A stretch of 64,000 bases of DNA from Halogeometricum limi. Its GTDB lineage: Archaea > Halobacteriota > Halobacteria > Halobacteriales > Haloferacaceae. The DNA lies in the NCBI RefSeq assembly GCF_900115785.1, contig NZ_FOYS01000005.1, positions 62,001 to 126,000 on the forward strand, written 5' to 3'. The notes under the pieces were generated by a model. It did no database searches. It saw only the letters and a program-made list of their open reading frames with translations, and was not told where the DNA came from. Made by a program: the position numbers and the translations under genes. This document shows, piece by piece, positions 51,484 to 58,550 of this stretch (position 1 is its first letter; every line of letters begins with the position of its first letter).

Positions 51484-51674
51484 TTGTTTACAACTCTGTG
51501 TACAACGTTCACCGTGACTTCAATTTCGATACGATACTACAACTGTAACGCTTTCTCTATCGCGTCTGTGAGGACGCGAATGTCGCCCTCACCGAGGACC
51601 ACTCGCGGTGGCGTCGTCGCCTCGGCGAATCGGTGGCGAGACGTTCCAGATTTTGTAAACAGAGTTGTAAACAA
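51484..51674. repeat. Inverted pair of 22-bp repeats, each holding two TGTTTACAA units
   Basis: TTGTTTACAACTCTGTGTACAA (51484-51505) and, on the other strand, the same sequence with one change (51653-51674) flank 147 bp. Each copy consists of TGTTTACAA-type units in direct orientation with a 3-base spacer. The enclosed DNA has no convincing gene; a minus-strand frame ends RVVLGEGDIRVLTDAIEKAL. It lies between the MBL gene and the ferredoxin gene, which converge here. Confidence 0.6.
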
Positions 51675-51730
51675 ATGACGGCGAAGCGCTCGCTCGTCGC
51701 GTCGAGCGAAACTGAGAAGGAGGGGGTCGG

Positions 51731-52018
51731 TTACGGGCCCGCGTTCGATTCGAGTTTGAGGTCCGAACGCGCACGCGCGACGCAGGTGAGGACGTACCCT
51801 TCGTCTTTCTCGCTTCCGGAGAGGAACATCCCCTCGGTCTGTTCGACCTCTCCTTCGGTGACGCGAATCGCACTGCAGACGCCGCAGACGCCCATCCGGC
51901 ACTGGTACGGCAGGTCCAGTCCGGCCTCTTCCGCCGCTTCGAGTATCGGCTGGTCCGCGGACACCTGGATGGTGCGTCCTTCGTTCACGAATTCGACCTC
52001 GTACGTTTCAGTCATCAT
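51731..52018 (-). CDS. Plant-type 2Fe-2S ferredoxin, possible PaaE substitute
   Basis: The protein (95 aa) is a single ferredoxin domain with cluster ligands C40, C45, C48 and C79 (CRMGVCGVC ... LTCVAR). The typical beta-grasp start is TYEVEFVNEGRTIQVSADQP. It matches the ferredoxin half of PaaE, the reductase of phenylacetyl-CoA epoxidase, but has no FAD/NADPH reductase half. Lying just upstream of and divergent from paaA with only a GNAT gene between, it may deliver electrons to the epoxidase from a separate reductase. Its start overlaps the GNAT stop by 4 bp. Confidence 0.88.
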   Translation of the reverse strand: MMTETYEVEFVNEGRTIQVSADQPILEAAEEAGLDLPYQCRMGVCGVCSAIRVTEGEVEQTEGMFLSGSEKDEGYVLTCVARARSDLKLESNAGP

Positions 52019-52497
52019 TCCACCTGGCGCTCGTAGACGTGCTCGACCGGAGAGAAGCCCATCCGTTCGTAGGCCGCTTGCGCGTGGTCGTCGCCCTCGA
52101 TGACGTCGACGCGGCAGAACGTGATGTCCCGGTCGGACTCGCCGAACCAGTCGACAGCGGCCTCGACCAATCTGTCGCCGACGCCCTCGTCGCGGTGTTC
52201 TTCGACCACGTAGTGGCCGTTGATGTAGCCGTGGTCCGAGAGGCGGAAGATGGGGTGGTCGCCCGTCAACCGCGCCTCGATGACGCCGACGATGTCGTCG
52301 TCGGCCTCCGCGACGAACACCGCACCGTACTTCGAGTCGACCAGTTGATTCTCGAAGTACTGGAGCCACCGGTCGTCGGCGTCCTCCTTGTGCTGGTACC
52401 GTTCGTCGTACTGCGAGAGGTGCTCTGTGAATCCGTGCCACAGGTCGAGTAAGGCCGGTCCGTCGTCGGTGGTCGCTCGCCGTATTTCGATGTCCAT
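52015..52497 (-). CDS. GNAT-family N-acetyltransferase
   Basis: The protein (160 aa) has the GNAT core. Strand 4 (VFVAEADDDIVGVIEARL) leads to the acetyl-CoA pyrophosphate loop VVEEHRDEGVGDRLVEAAV (R/Q-x-x-G-x-G/A form), followed by DRDITFCRVDVIEGDDHAQA and AYERMGFSPVEHVYER at the end. It acetylates an amine on a small molecule or protein; substrate unknown. It is coupled to the ferredoxin gene and shares a 123-bp divergent promoter region with paaA, so expression alongside the phenylacetate genes is possible. Confidence 0.88.
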   Translation of the reverse strand: MDIEIRRATTDDGPALLDLWHGFTEHLSQYDERYQHKEDADDRWLQYFENQLVDSKYGAVFVAEADDDIVGVIEARLTGDHPIFRLSDHGYINGHYVVEEHRDEGVGDRLVEAAVDWFGESDRDITFCRVDVIEGDDHAQAAYERMGFSPVEHVYERQVE

Positions 52498-52583
52498 GTC
52501 AACTGTTGCGGACCCCCGAGGAAAAAGGTGTATCGGAGAGTCGGGGGGTCGTTCGGGTGTGGTGAGGGGTCACACAATGCAAA

Positions 52584-52593
52584 CAATTAATAG
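52584..52593 (+). promoter_or_regulatory. TATA-like element for the paa operon
   Basis: CAATTAATAG centred about 32 bases before the paaA ATG at 52621. Confidence 0.5.
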
Positions 52594-52620
52594 TAGTCGA
52601 CCGAATCTTCGTGTACGAGC

Positions 52621-53544
52621 ATGCCGACTGAAAAGCAACTAAAGCAGCAGCTACAAGACGGGAAGATGATCGAGTCCGAGGAGCAGATGACCGAGGGCTA
52701 CAAGAAGGCCCTGACGCAGACGCTCCTCGTGTCCGGTGACACCGAACTGATGAGCGCACCGGCGTACTACGAGCCGTCGATGAACGCGCCGAGCGTGAAC
52801 GCGCGTGCGTCCTGTATCAGCGTCATCCAGGACGAACTCGGCCACGGCCACATCGCCTACCGCCTGCTCGAAGACCTGGGGTACGACCGCGAGTACCTCA
52901 TCCACGGCCGCGAACCGCACGAGTTCCGCAACACGTACGGGTTCGACCAGCCGTTGGAGAACTTCGCCGAACTGGTGACCGCGCACGGCCTGTGGGACCG
53001 CGCGGGCATCGCCCTGCTGTCGGACATCCACGAGAACACGTCGTACGCGCCGTGGAAGCGCGCGCTGACCAAAGTCGGCAAAGAAGAGCAGTTCCACCTG
53101 CGCCACGGCGAGACGTGGATGCGCAGACTCGCGAACAAGAACGACAAGACGAAACAGAAGGTCCAGGACGCCGTCGACTGGATGTTCCCCATCGCCTTGG
53201 AGTGGTTCGGACTCCCCGACGACAAGAAGAAGCACGACGACCAACTCGCGTACGCCATCAAGGGCCTCTCGAACGACGAGCTCCGCCAGAAGTGGATGGA
53301 CAGCGCCGTCCCCGTCTGCAACGAACTCGGCATCGACGTGCCCGCACACTACGACGAGGAGCGAGACGAGTACGTCGTGGAGTACGACCTCCCCGCGCAC
53401 TTCGACGCCGAGACGAAGACGTGGTACTTCGAGGAGAACACCTCGTGGGACGACGTCATCGACCGCTGGCGGGCGCGCGGCCCGGCCAACGAGAAGTACG
53501 TCGAACTCCTCCAGTCGGGGCAGATGGACCCCGTCTCCGCATGA
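52621..53544 (+). CDS. paaA: Phenylacetyl-CoA 1,2-epoxidase catalytic subunit PaaA
   Basis: The protein (307 aa) is close to the bacterial PaaA length (about 309). It is a ferritin-like helical protein with the two E-x-x-H diiron motifs, E72-x-x-H75 in QDELGHGHIAYRLLEDLGYD and E156-x-x-H159 in GKEEQFHLRHGETWM. With PaaC as its structural partner it epoxidises the ring of phenylacetyl-CoA using O2. The family-typical WMFPIALEWFGLPDDKK segment (about 180-196) is intact. It begins the operon; the next gene overlaps by 4 bp. Confidence 0.95.
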   Translation: MPTEKQLKQQLQDGKMIESEEQMTEGYKKALTQTLLVSGDTELMSAPAYYEPSMNAPSVNARASCISVIQDELGHGHIAYRLLEDLGYDREYLIHGREPHEFRNTYGFDQPLENFAELVTAHGLWDRAGIALLSDIHENTSYAPWKRALTKVGKEEQFHLRHGETWMRRLANKNDKTKQKVQDAVDWMFPIALEWFGLPDDKKKHDDQLAYAIKGLSNDELRQKWMDSAVPVCNELGIDVPAHYDEERDEYVVEYDLPAHFDAETKTWYFEENTSWDDVIDRWRARGPANEKYVELLQSGQMDPVSA

Positions 53545-53918
53545 GCGTGCAACACCAACAGAACGCCGCGGGCTTCGGCCCCGGCGACGACGCCACCGCC
53601 TTCGAGGAGGATATCTGGGCGAACCTCGACGAGATTCCGGACCCGCACATCCCGGTGAGCCTCGTCGAGATGGCGATGATATACGACGTCCACGTCGAGC
53701 AGACGCCCGACGGCGCGGACGTCCTCGTGGAGATGACGTTCCCGTGCATGGGTTGCCCCGCGTACGACATGATACTCGACGACATCCGCGCCTGCCTGCG
53801 CACGATGTCCGGCGTCCGCGACGTAGAGGTCGACGTGGTCTGGAGCCCGCTCTGGGAGAAGAGCATGTTGACAGCGGAGGTTCGAGAGAAGCTTCGTGAG
53901 TCCGGTATCGCACTATGA
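53541..53918 (+). CDS. paaD: PaaD-like MIP18 (DUF59) protein, N-terminal part of PaaD only
   Basis: The protein (125 aa) is a MIP18/DUF59 domain with DPHIPVSLVEMAMIYDVHVE and the Cys pair C69/C72 in TFPCMGCPAYDMI, then VEVDVVWSPLWEKSMLT. Bacterial PaaD (PaaJ) has this domain plus a C-terminal zinc ribbon; here the zinc ribbon is missing and is encoded separately at 54900-55064. PaaD is thought to help assemble or maintain the iron centre of the epoxidase. Overlaps of 4 bp with both paaA and paaB show tight coupling, although in bacteria paaD usually follows paaC. Confidence 0.9.
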   Translation: MSVQHQQNAAGFGPGDDATAFEEDIWANLDEIPDPHIPVSLVEMAMIYDVHVEQTPDGADVLVEMTFPCMGCPAYDMILDDIRACLRTMSGVRDVEVDVVWSPLWEKSMLTAEVREKLRESGIAL

Positions 53919-54127
53919 AGTACGAGGTGTTCGCCAGAATCAACGCCGGAGACGAACTCATCAACGTCGGCAACGTCGACGCGGAGAACGACCGTCTCGC
54001 GAAGGTGTACGCCTACCGAACGTTCGACGAGGAGGACTGGGACCGACTCGTCGTCGTCCGCCGCGACAACGTCCTCGACGCGACGAACGTCGGCCGGATG
54101 CCCGACTCACCGGGTGATACGGCATGA
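53915..54127 (+). CDS. paaB: Phenylacetyl-CoA epoxidase subunit PaaB
   Basis: The protein (70 aa) has the PaaB pattern YEVFARINAGDELINVGNVD, then AYRTFDEEDWDRLVVVRRDN, but is shorter than bacterial PaaB (about 95 aa), mainly at the C-terminus. PaaB bridges PaaAC dimers and is needed for activity. It sits between paaD-like and paaC genes with 4-bp overlaps on both sides. Confidence 0.88.
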   Translation: MKYEVFARINAGDELINVGNVDAENDRLAKVYAYRTFDEEDWDRLVVVRRDNVLDATNVGRMPDSPGDTA

Positions 54128-54894
54128 GCGAGTGGTCCGCCGAAGCGGTCGACTACGTGCAGTCGGTCGCGGACACGAAACTCGTGTTGTCGCAGCGATA
54201 CGCCCAGTGGATGCTCTCGGGGCCGGTGCTCGAAGACGACATCGCGGGCGCCAGCGCCGCACAGGACGAACTCGGTCACGTCCGCCAGTTGTTCCGACTG
54301 CTCGGCCAACAGGGCCGCGAGAACGACTGGCTGGAGGGTGACCGCTCGGCGACGGAGTTCGCGAACGCCGCGTCCGTCGACGACAACCCCGAGTCGTGGG
54401 TGGAGTTCGTCGTCACCATGGGGCTGACCGAACGCGCCGCGTGGTACCTCATCGACGCCATCGTCCACGACGACTTCGAGGGACTCGGCACTCGAATCGG
54501 GCAGGACGAGTTCTTCCACCTTGAGTTCCTCGACGGTCGACTGGAGACGCTCGGCGACGAACAGACGGACGCCGTCGTCGCCGCACTCGAGTCGACGCTG
54601 CCGGCGATACTCGCGTTCCTCGGGCCGGCCGCCTACGACGACGACGCGGACCCACTCCTCGAATCGGGGTTCACCGACCGCTCGGCGGCCGCACTCCGCA
54701 CCGCGTTCCGCGCGCGCTACGAGGAGATATTCGCGGGCACCGACGTCGACGTCGACGCACTCGACGTGGACTGGGACGCGCCGTCGCTCGACGAGTGGAA
54801 CGAGTCGCGTCGGCGGACCGACGAGGGGTCCATCTCCGACGCCGACGTCGAATCGCTCAGCGGCGTCCAGAACGCCGAGTTCCGGATGGACTGA
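54124..54894 (+). CDS. paaC: Phenylacetyl-CoA epoxidase structural subunit PaaC
   Basis: The protein (256 aa) is the ferritin-like partner of PaaA. It keeps E49-x-x-H52 (QDELGHVRQLFRLLGQQG) and E129-x-x-H132 (IGQDEFFHLEFLDGRLE), although PaaC of bacteria is regarded as non-catalytic. PaaC-typical wording includes the start KLVLSQRYAQWMLSGPVLED. The length is normal. It overlaps paaB by 4 bp, and the zinc-ribbon gene starts 5 bp after its stop. Confidence 0.93.
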   Translation: MSEWSAEAVDYVQSVADTKLVLSQRYAQWMLSGPVLEDDIAGASAAQDELGHVRQLFRLLGQQGRENDWLEGDRSATEFANAASVDDNPESWVEFVVTMGLTERAAWYLIDAIVHDDFEGLGTRIGQDEFFHLEFLDGRLETLGDEQTDAVVAALESTLPAILAFLGPAAYDDDADPLLESGFTDRSAAALRTAFRARYEEIFAGTDVDVDALDVDWDAPSLDEWNESRRRTDEGSISDADVESLSGVQNAEFRMD

Positions 54895-54899
54895 GACTC

Positions 54900-55064
54900 A
54901 TGTCCGCCGAGCACCCAGAGTGTCCGTTCTGCGGGTCGACCGAGACCGAACGGCACTCGCAGTTCGGGTCGGAAGTCTCGAAGAGTCAGTACTACTGCAA
55001 CGACTGCCACACGGTCTTCGAGCGCATCAAGTACGACGGCGACGTGGCCGACACGGGCAGATAG
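54900..55064 (+). CDS. Zinc ribbon matching the C-terminal domain of PaaD, as a separate gene
   Basis: The product (54 aa) reads ECPFCGSTETERHSQFGSEV, then SKSQYYCNDCHTVFERIKYD, with zinc ligands C8, C11, C33, C36. Bacterial PaaD ends in CPxCGS...S.FGST.CKA.Y.C..C...F..FK, which this copies position by position. PaaD is therefore split here into a MIP18 gene and this ribbon gene, the last of the operon. The two proteins presumably associate. Start at ATG 54900, 5 bp after paaC. Confidence 0.88.
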   Translation: MSAEHPECPFCGSTETERHSQFGSEVSKSQYYCNDCHTVFERIKYDGDVADTGR

Positions 55065-55140
55065 CCCACAGACTGGAGAGACGAATACCGCGGCGTTAGC
55101 GGCTGCACTGCTCGTTTATCGCGGTTTGGGCTGTCGGTAA

Positions 55141-55150
55141 TTATTTATAC
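55141..55150 (+). promoter_or_regulatory. TATA-like element for the enoyl-CoA hydratase gene
   Basis: TTATTTATAC centred about 28 bases before ATG 55174, a strong leaderless-type promoter separating this gene from the paa operon. Confidence 0.55.
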
Positions 55151-55173
55151 TGCCCTATGTATGTAGCAGTTGC

Positions 55174-56013
55174 ATGGAGACTTTCGCAGAACTCGACCTC
55201 GAGAATTTCGAGACAGAGATGGACGGCCACGTCGGTATCGTTCGACTGAACAAACCGCCGGCGAACGCCCACAACGCCGACATGGTCTTCGAGTTCCAGA
55301 AGATGGTCGAGACCATCCGGTTCGACGACACGGTTCGCTGTGCCGTCCTCAGCAGTACGAGTGACAAGTTCTTCTCGTCCGGCTACGACATCCAGGCGCT
55401 CCAAGACGAGAGCCCCGAGCACATCGGCTACGCGAGTCAGACGAGCAAGGAATCCATTCTGAAGATGCGCTCGACCGACACGATCTTCGTGTCCGCAATC
55501 GACGGCCACTGCATGGGCGGCGGCCTCGAGTTCGCTCTCGCGACGGACATCCGCTACGCGGGCGACGACGACAACTACAACATGGGCGTCCCCGAGATCA
55601 ACCTCGGTCTCATCCCCGGCGAGGCGGGCACGCAACTGCTCCCCCGCTACGTCGGCATCTCGAAGGCGCTCAAGATGATGCTCAAAGACGAGCGTCTCAC
55701 CCCGAGTGAAGCACAGGAAGCCGGCATCGTCGACGAACTCGTCGAACCCGGCACCGCCGAAGAGGAAGCAATCGAGTTCGCAAAACACGTCGCGAGCCTC
55801 CCGAACCAGGCCGTCGGTCACATCAAAGTCGCCGTCAACGAGGGGATGGAGATGTCGCTGTACGACGCACTCGCGCACGAACGCGAACTGCAGAACCAAC
55901 TGTTCGACACCCCGGGCGCGAAAGAGGGTATCTCTGCGTTCCTCGAAAAGCGCGAACCCAACTTCATCGAGGCCGAACTCGGCGAAGACGCCATCACCAG
56001 CGACGACGACTGA
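55174..56013 (+). CDS. Enoyl-CoA hydratase/isomerase, PaaG/PaaF-like
   Basis: A 279-aa crotonase-fold protein with KFFSSGYDIQAL (about 66-77) and IDGHCMGGGLEFALATDIRY (oxyanion hole), and MGVPEINLGLIPGEAGTQLL carrying one of the usual acidic residues. In the phenylacetate pathway PaaG isomerises the ring epoxide to oxepin-CoA and later a double bond, and PaaF hydrates. Position directly after the epoxidase operon favours PaaG, but the motifs alone do not decide between isomerase and hydratase. It has its own promoter. Confidence 0.85.
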   Translation: METFAELDLENFETEMDGHVGIVRLNKPPANAHNADMVFEFQKMVETIRFDDTVRCAVLSSTSDKFFSSGYDIQALQDESPEHIGYASQTSKESILKMRSTDTIFVSAIDGHCMGGGLEFALATDIRYAGDDDNYNMGVPEINLGLIPGEAGTQLLPRYVGISKALKMMLKDERLTPSEAQEAGIVDELVEPGTAEEEAIEFAKHVASLPNQAVGHIKVAVNEGMEMSLYDALAHERELQNQLFDTPGAKEGISAFLEKREPNFIEAELGEDAITSDDD

Positions 56014-56099
56014 AGCGGATTCGACACATTCGAGGACGAAGCGTTTTCGGACGCGACCTTTTCCGGCGGACGTGGCGAGAATGAGAGCGGCGCGTCCGT

Positions 56100-57254
56100 T
56101 CAGAGGTCCAGCGTCTCGCGGGCGATGGTCGTCCGCTGAATCTCGGAGGTACCGCCGATGAGGCTTAGGATGCGCGCGTCGCGGTAGTAGCGTTCGAGCG
56201 GAAGGTCCGTCCGGTAGCCCTTCCCGCCGTACACCTGCATCGCGTTGCGCGTGACGAACTCCGCCGTCTCGCTCCCCGCGAGTTTGGCGCTACTGGACAG
56301 ACGCGTCTCCGCGGCGTCGTCCGCGATGGCGTGTGCGGCGGAGTAGACGGCGTGCCGCGCGCCCGAGAGCTGTTGATACATGTCCGCGACGAGGACCTGT
56401 ACGGCCTGATACTCGCCGATGGCCTTCCCGCCCTGCTCTCTGTCGCCCGCGTAGTCGACGGCGGCGTCGAACGCCCCGCGCGCGATACCGGTCCCGATGG
56501 CGCCGATTCCCGTCCGAGCCATGTCGATGGTGCCCATCGCGATGCGGAAGCCCTGCCCGACGCTGCCGAGGAGGTTGTCCGCGGGAATCGCCACCTCGTC
56601 GAACGTCGAGTCGCCGGTGACGTGTCCACGCATCCCCATGTACTCCACGCGGTCGAAGCTGAACCCGTCGGCGTCGTCGACGCCGGGGACGAGGAAGACG
56701 CTCACGCCGTGTGAGTCGTCGGGTTGCGGTCGTTTGCGAGCGACGACGAGGTGGACGTCGGCGACGCCCGCGTTCGTCCCGAACGCCTTCTCGCCGGAGA
56801 TTCGGTAGCCGTCGTCCGTCGCCTCGGCGACGGTCTGTAACTCGGACGGCGAACTCCCCGCACCGGGTTCGGTGAGGAGCATCGCGCCGACGGCGTCACC
56901 GCTCGCCATCGGTTCGAGGAACCGTTCGCGTTGCTCGTCGGTGCCGAACCGAGCGATGGGGAGGGCGGCGAACGTGTGCCCCTGAATCGTCTCCGCGACG
57001 GCACCGCTTGCTTCCGCGACGCGTTCGACGGCCAGACAGTAGCCCACGAAGTCGGTCGTGAGGTCGCCGTACTCTTCCGGCAAGAGGAGGCCGAGCAGTC
57101 CGCGCTCGCCCGCTTCTTCGACCACGTCGCGCGGGAACTCGTCCGACGCTTCGATTTCGTCCGCGCGCGGTTCGACGACGTCTTCGACGAACTCGTCCGC
57201 TCGCTCGCGGACGGTCCGGTGGCTCTCCGAGAGAGCGTTCTCGATGAGGTGCAT
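56100..57254 (-). CDS. Acyl-CoA dehydrogenase
   Basis: The protein (384 aa) has the acyl-CoA dehydrogenase pattern: a helical N-terminal domain (SHRTVRERADEFVEDVVEPR), AMLLTEPGAGSSPSELQTVA for FAD/substrate contacts (about 120-139), a beta domain with ISGEKAFGTNAGVADVHLVV, and a C-terminal helical domain ending in VYGGKGYRTDLPLERYYRDA and ILSLIGGTSEIQRTTIARE. The catalytic Glu normally lies in this last segment (here SLIGGTSEIQ, about residue 370). It introduces a 2,3-double bond, passing electrons to ETF. Convergent with the hydratase gene. Confidence 0.93.
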   Translation of the reverse strand: MHLIENALSESHRTVRERADEFVEDVVEPRADEIEASDEFPRDVVEEAGERGLLGLLLPEEYGDLTTDFVGYCLAVERVAEASGAVAETIQGHTFAALPIARFGTDEQRERFLEPMASGDAVGAMLLTEPGAGSSPSELQTVAEATDDGYRISGEKAFGTNAGVADVHLVVARKRPQPDDSHGVSVFLVPGVDDADGFSFDRVEYMGMRGHVTGDSTFDEVAIPADNLLGSVGQGFRIAMGTIDMARTGIGAIGTGIARGAFDAAVDYAGDREQGGKAIGEYQAVQVLVADMYQQLSGARHAVYSAAHAIADDAAETRLSSSAKLAGSETAEFVTRNAMQVYGGKGYRTDLPLERYYRDARILSLIGGTSEIQRTTIARETLDL

Positions 57255-57338
57255 ACGAACGCCGAGTCGGCGTGCGCCCCCATAAACGTACGTATCGTTC
57301 GGGGCTGATTGCCGGGGAGACGCCCTCGAACGCGGGCG

Positions 57339-57863
57339 TCACCCCTCGAACTCGTCGGGGAACCGCTCGAATCCGCCCTGTGCTCTGTACCGGGCGGTCA
57401 TGTCGAGATACTCCTCGCAGTTCCAGCGGACGTACTCGCGGTGGTCGTCGCTGATGGGTTGTGTCTCGGCGGGGATGCCGAAGGCGACGTGTCCGTCGGG
57501 AATCTCTTGGTCGGGCGTCACGACGGCACCCGCGCCGACGATACAGTCGGACCCGACGGACGCGCCGGGGAGGACGGTACTCCCGATACCGACCAGCGAG
57601 TCCGCGCCGACGCTCGCGCCGTCGATGGTGACGTGGTGACCGACGGTGACGCGCGGTCCGACGTCCGCCTCGTGGAGCATCGTGAAGTCCTGTACGTTCG
57701 TCTGTTCGCCGATACTCGACGGCCCGAAGTCGCCGCGGACGCAGACGAACGGCCAGATGCTCGCCTCCGGACCGACGGTCACGTCGCCGACGAGGTACGC
57801 CATCTCGGAGACGAACGCTGACTCCGCGACGGCCGGTGACGTCTCTTCGAATCTGCGAATCAT
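57339..57863 (-). CDS. paaY: Left-handed beta-helix protein, PaaY/gamma-carbonic-anhydrase-like
   Basis: The protein (174 aa) is a hexapeptide-repeat beta-helix (VGDVTVGPEASIWPFVCVRG, then IGIGSTVLPGASVGSDCIVG-type units) with a C-terminal helix. Zinc ligands H64 and H76 of the gamma-carbonic-anhydrase site are visible, but the third His position (about 81-82) reads DG. PaaY is a thioesterase-like accessory protein of phenylacetate catabolism and its gene usually lies with paa genes, as here. ATG 57863 gives the normal N-terminus. Confidence 0.8.
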   Translation of the reverse strand: MIRRFEETSPAVAESAFVSEMAYLVGDVTVGPEASIWPFVCVRGDFGPSSIGEQTNVQDFTMLHEADVGPRVTVGHHVTIDGASVGADSLVGIGSTVLPGASVGSDCIVGAGAVVTPDQEIPDGHVAFGIPAETQPISDDHREYVRWNCEEYLDMTARYRAQGGFERFPDEFEG

Positions 57864-58550
57864 ACTGCCCGTGCGACGGTGAGCCACAAAGTCCCATCGG
57901 TCGAAGTCGTGGCGGACGAACTGACGGTGTCGCGGCGGGTTCGGGTACGGTGTTTTCGTCTCCCGAGTGAACAAAATCATTCGGACACTTTCGGCGTCGG
58001 ATTCAGGTTAGATCCGACCGCGCTCTCACAACTCTGTCACGCCGCACGGGTCTCTGACCGGCGACCGTATCCCGTTCTACGCTCTCGACCCGAGCGTCGG
58101 TCGCTCCCTGCCGACTCGATTCTCCGCTCCTCGTGCGGGTTTTGACAGGTTGTCGGAAAACTATCAAAACTATCAAAACTGTCTTTGCTATATTTGACAA
58201 ACCCATCCGCCCTTCGAATACTTCGGCTTGAGGCAGTCTCGGGCGGTAGCGCATCGCTCGTCGCGTTCGGAAGCCCCCGGTACAGATGAGTGCGAACACT
58301 GCCTCGAATACACCGAGTACAATGAGTTCACAAGTAGACTCGCGATGCCTGCATCTTCTATCGTTTATCTCTCGGGAGATGCGGCACTGTCGCCTTCTGG
58401 GGGTTCAGGGACGTCGCACGTTGACCTCACCGACGTGCTGAACTGCGAACGCGTGCGGGTACGTGTCCGGCAGATTTCACGAGGGTTGGAGGACGATTCT
58501 CCCATCACGATATACAATTAATATTGTGTGTAAAACTCCCGAACTACCGC
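57864..58550. other. Intergenic region without a supportable gene
   Basis: 687 bp, AT-richer around 58155-58200 with a short tandem repeat ACTATCAAAA x2 (58160-58179). Small open frames (57879-58145, 58228-58521 on plus; 58003-58299 on minus) have no motif and unconvincing composition. The promoter for PaaY lies at its left side. Confidence 0.35.

Noticed and set aside
51537-51902. Minus-strand frame ending RVVLGEGDIRVLTDAIEKAL near the TGTTTACAA cassette
   Set aside because: The ending looks protein-like, but most of the frame is Arg-rich shadow of the ferredoxin gene and no start codon gives a sensible short protein.
58160-58179. Tandem ACTATCAAAA repeat
   Set aside because: Only two units; too short for a meaningful repeat array or CRISPR.
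58228-58521. Possible 97-aa gene before the LutB-like stop
   Set aside because: A few acidic patches but no recognisable fold, no promoter and no ribosome site.
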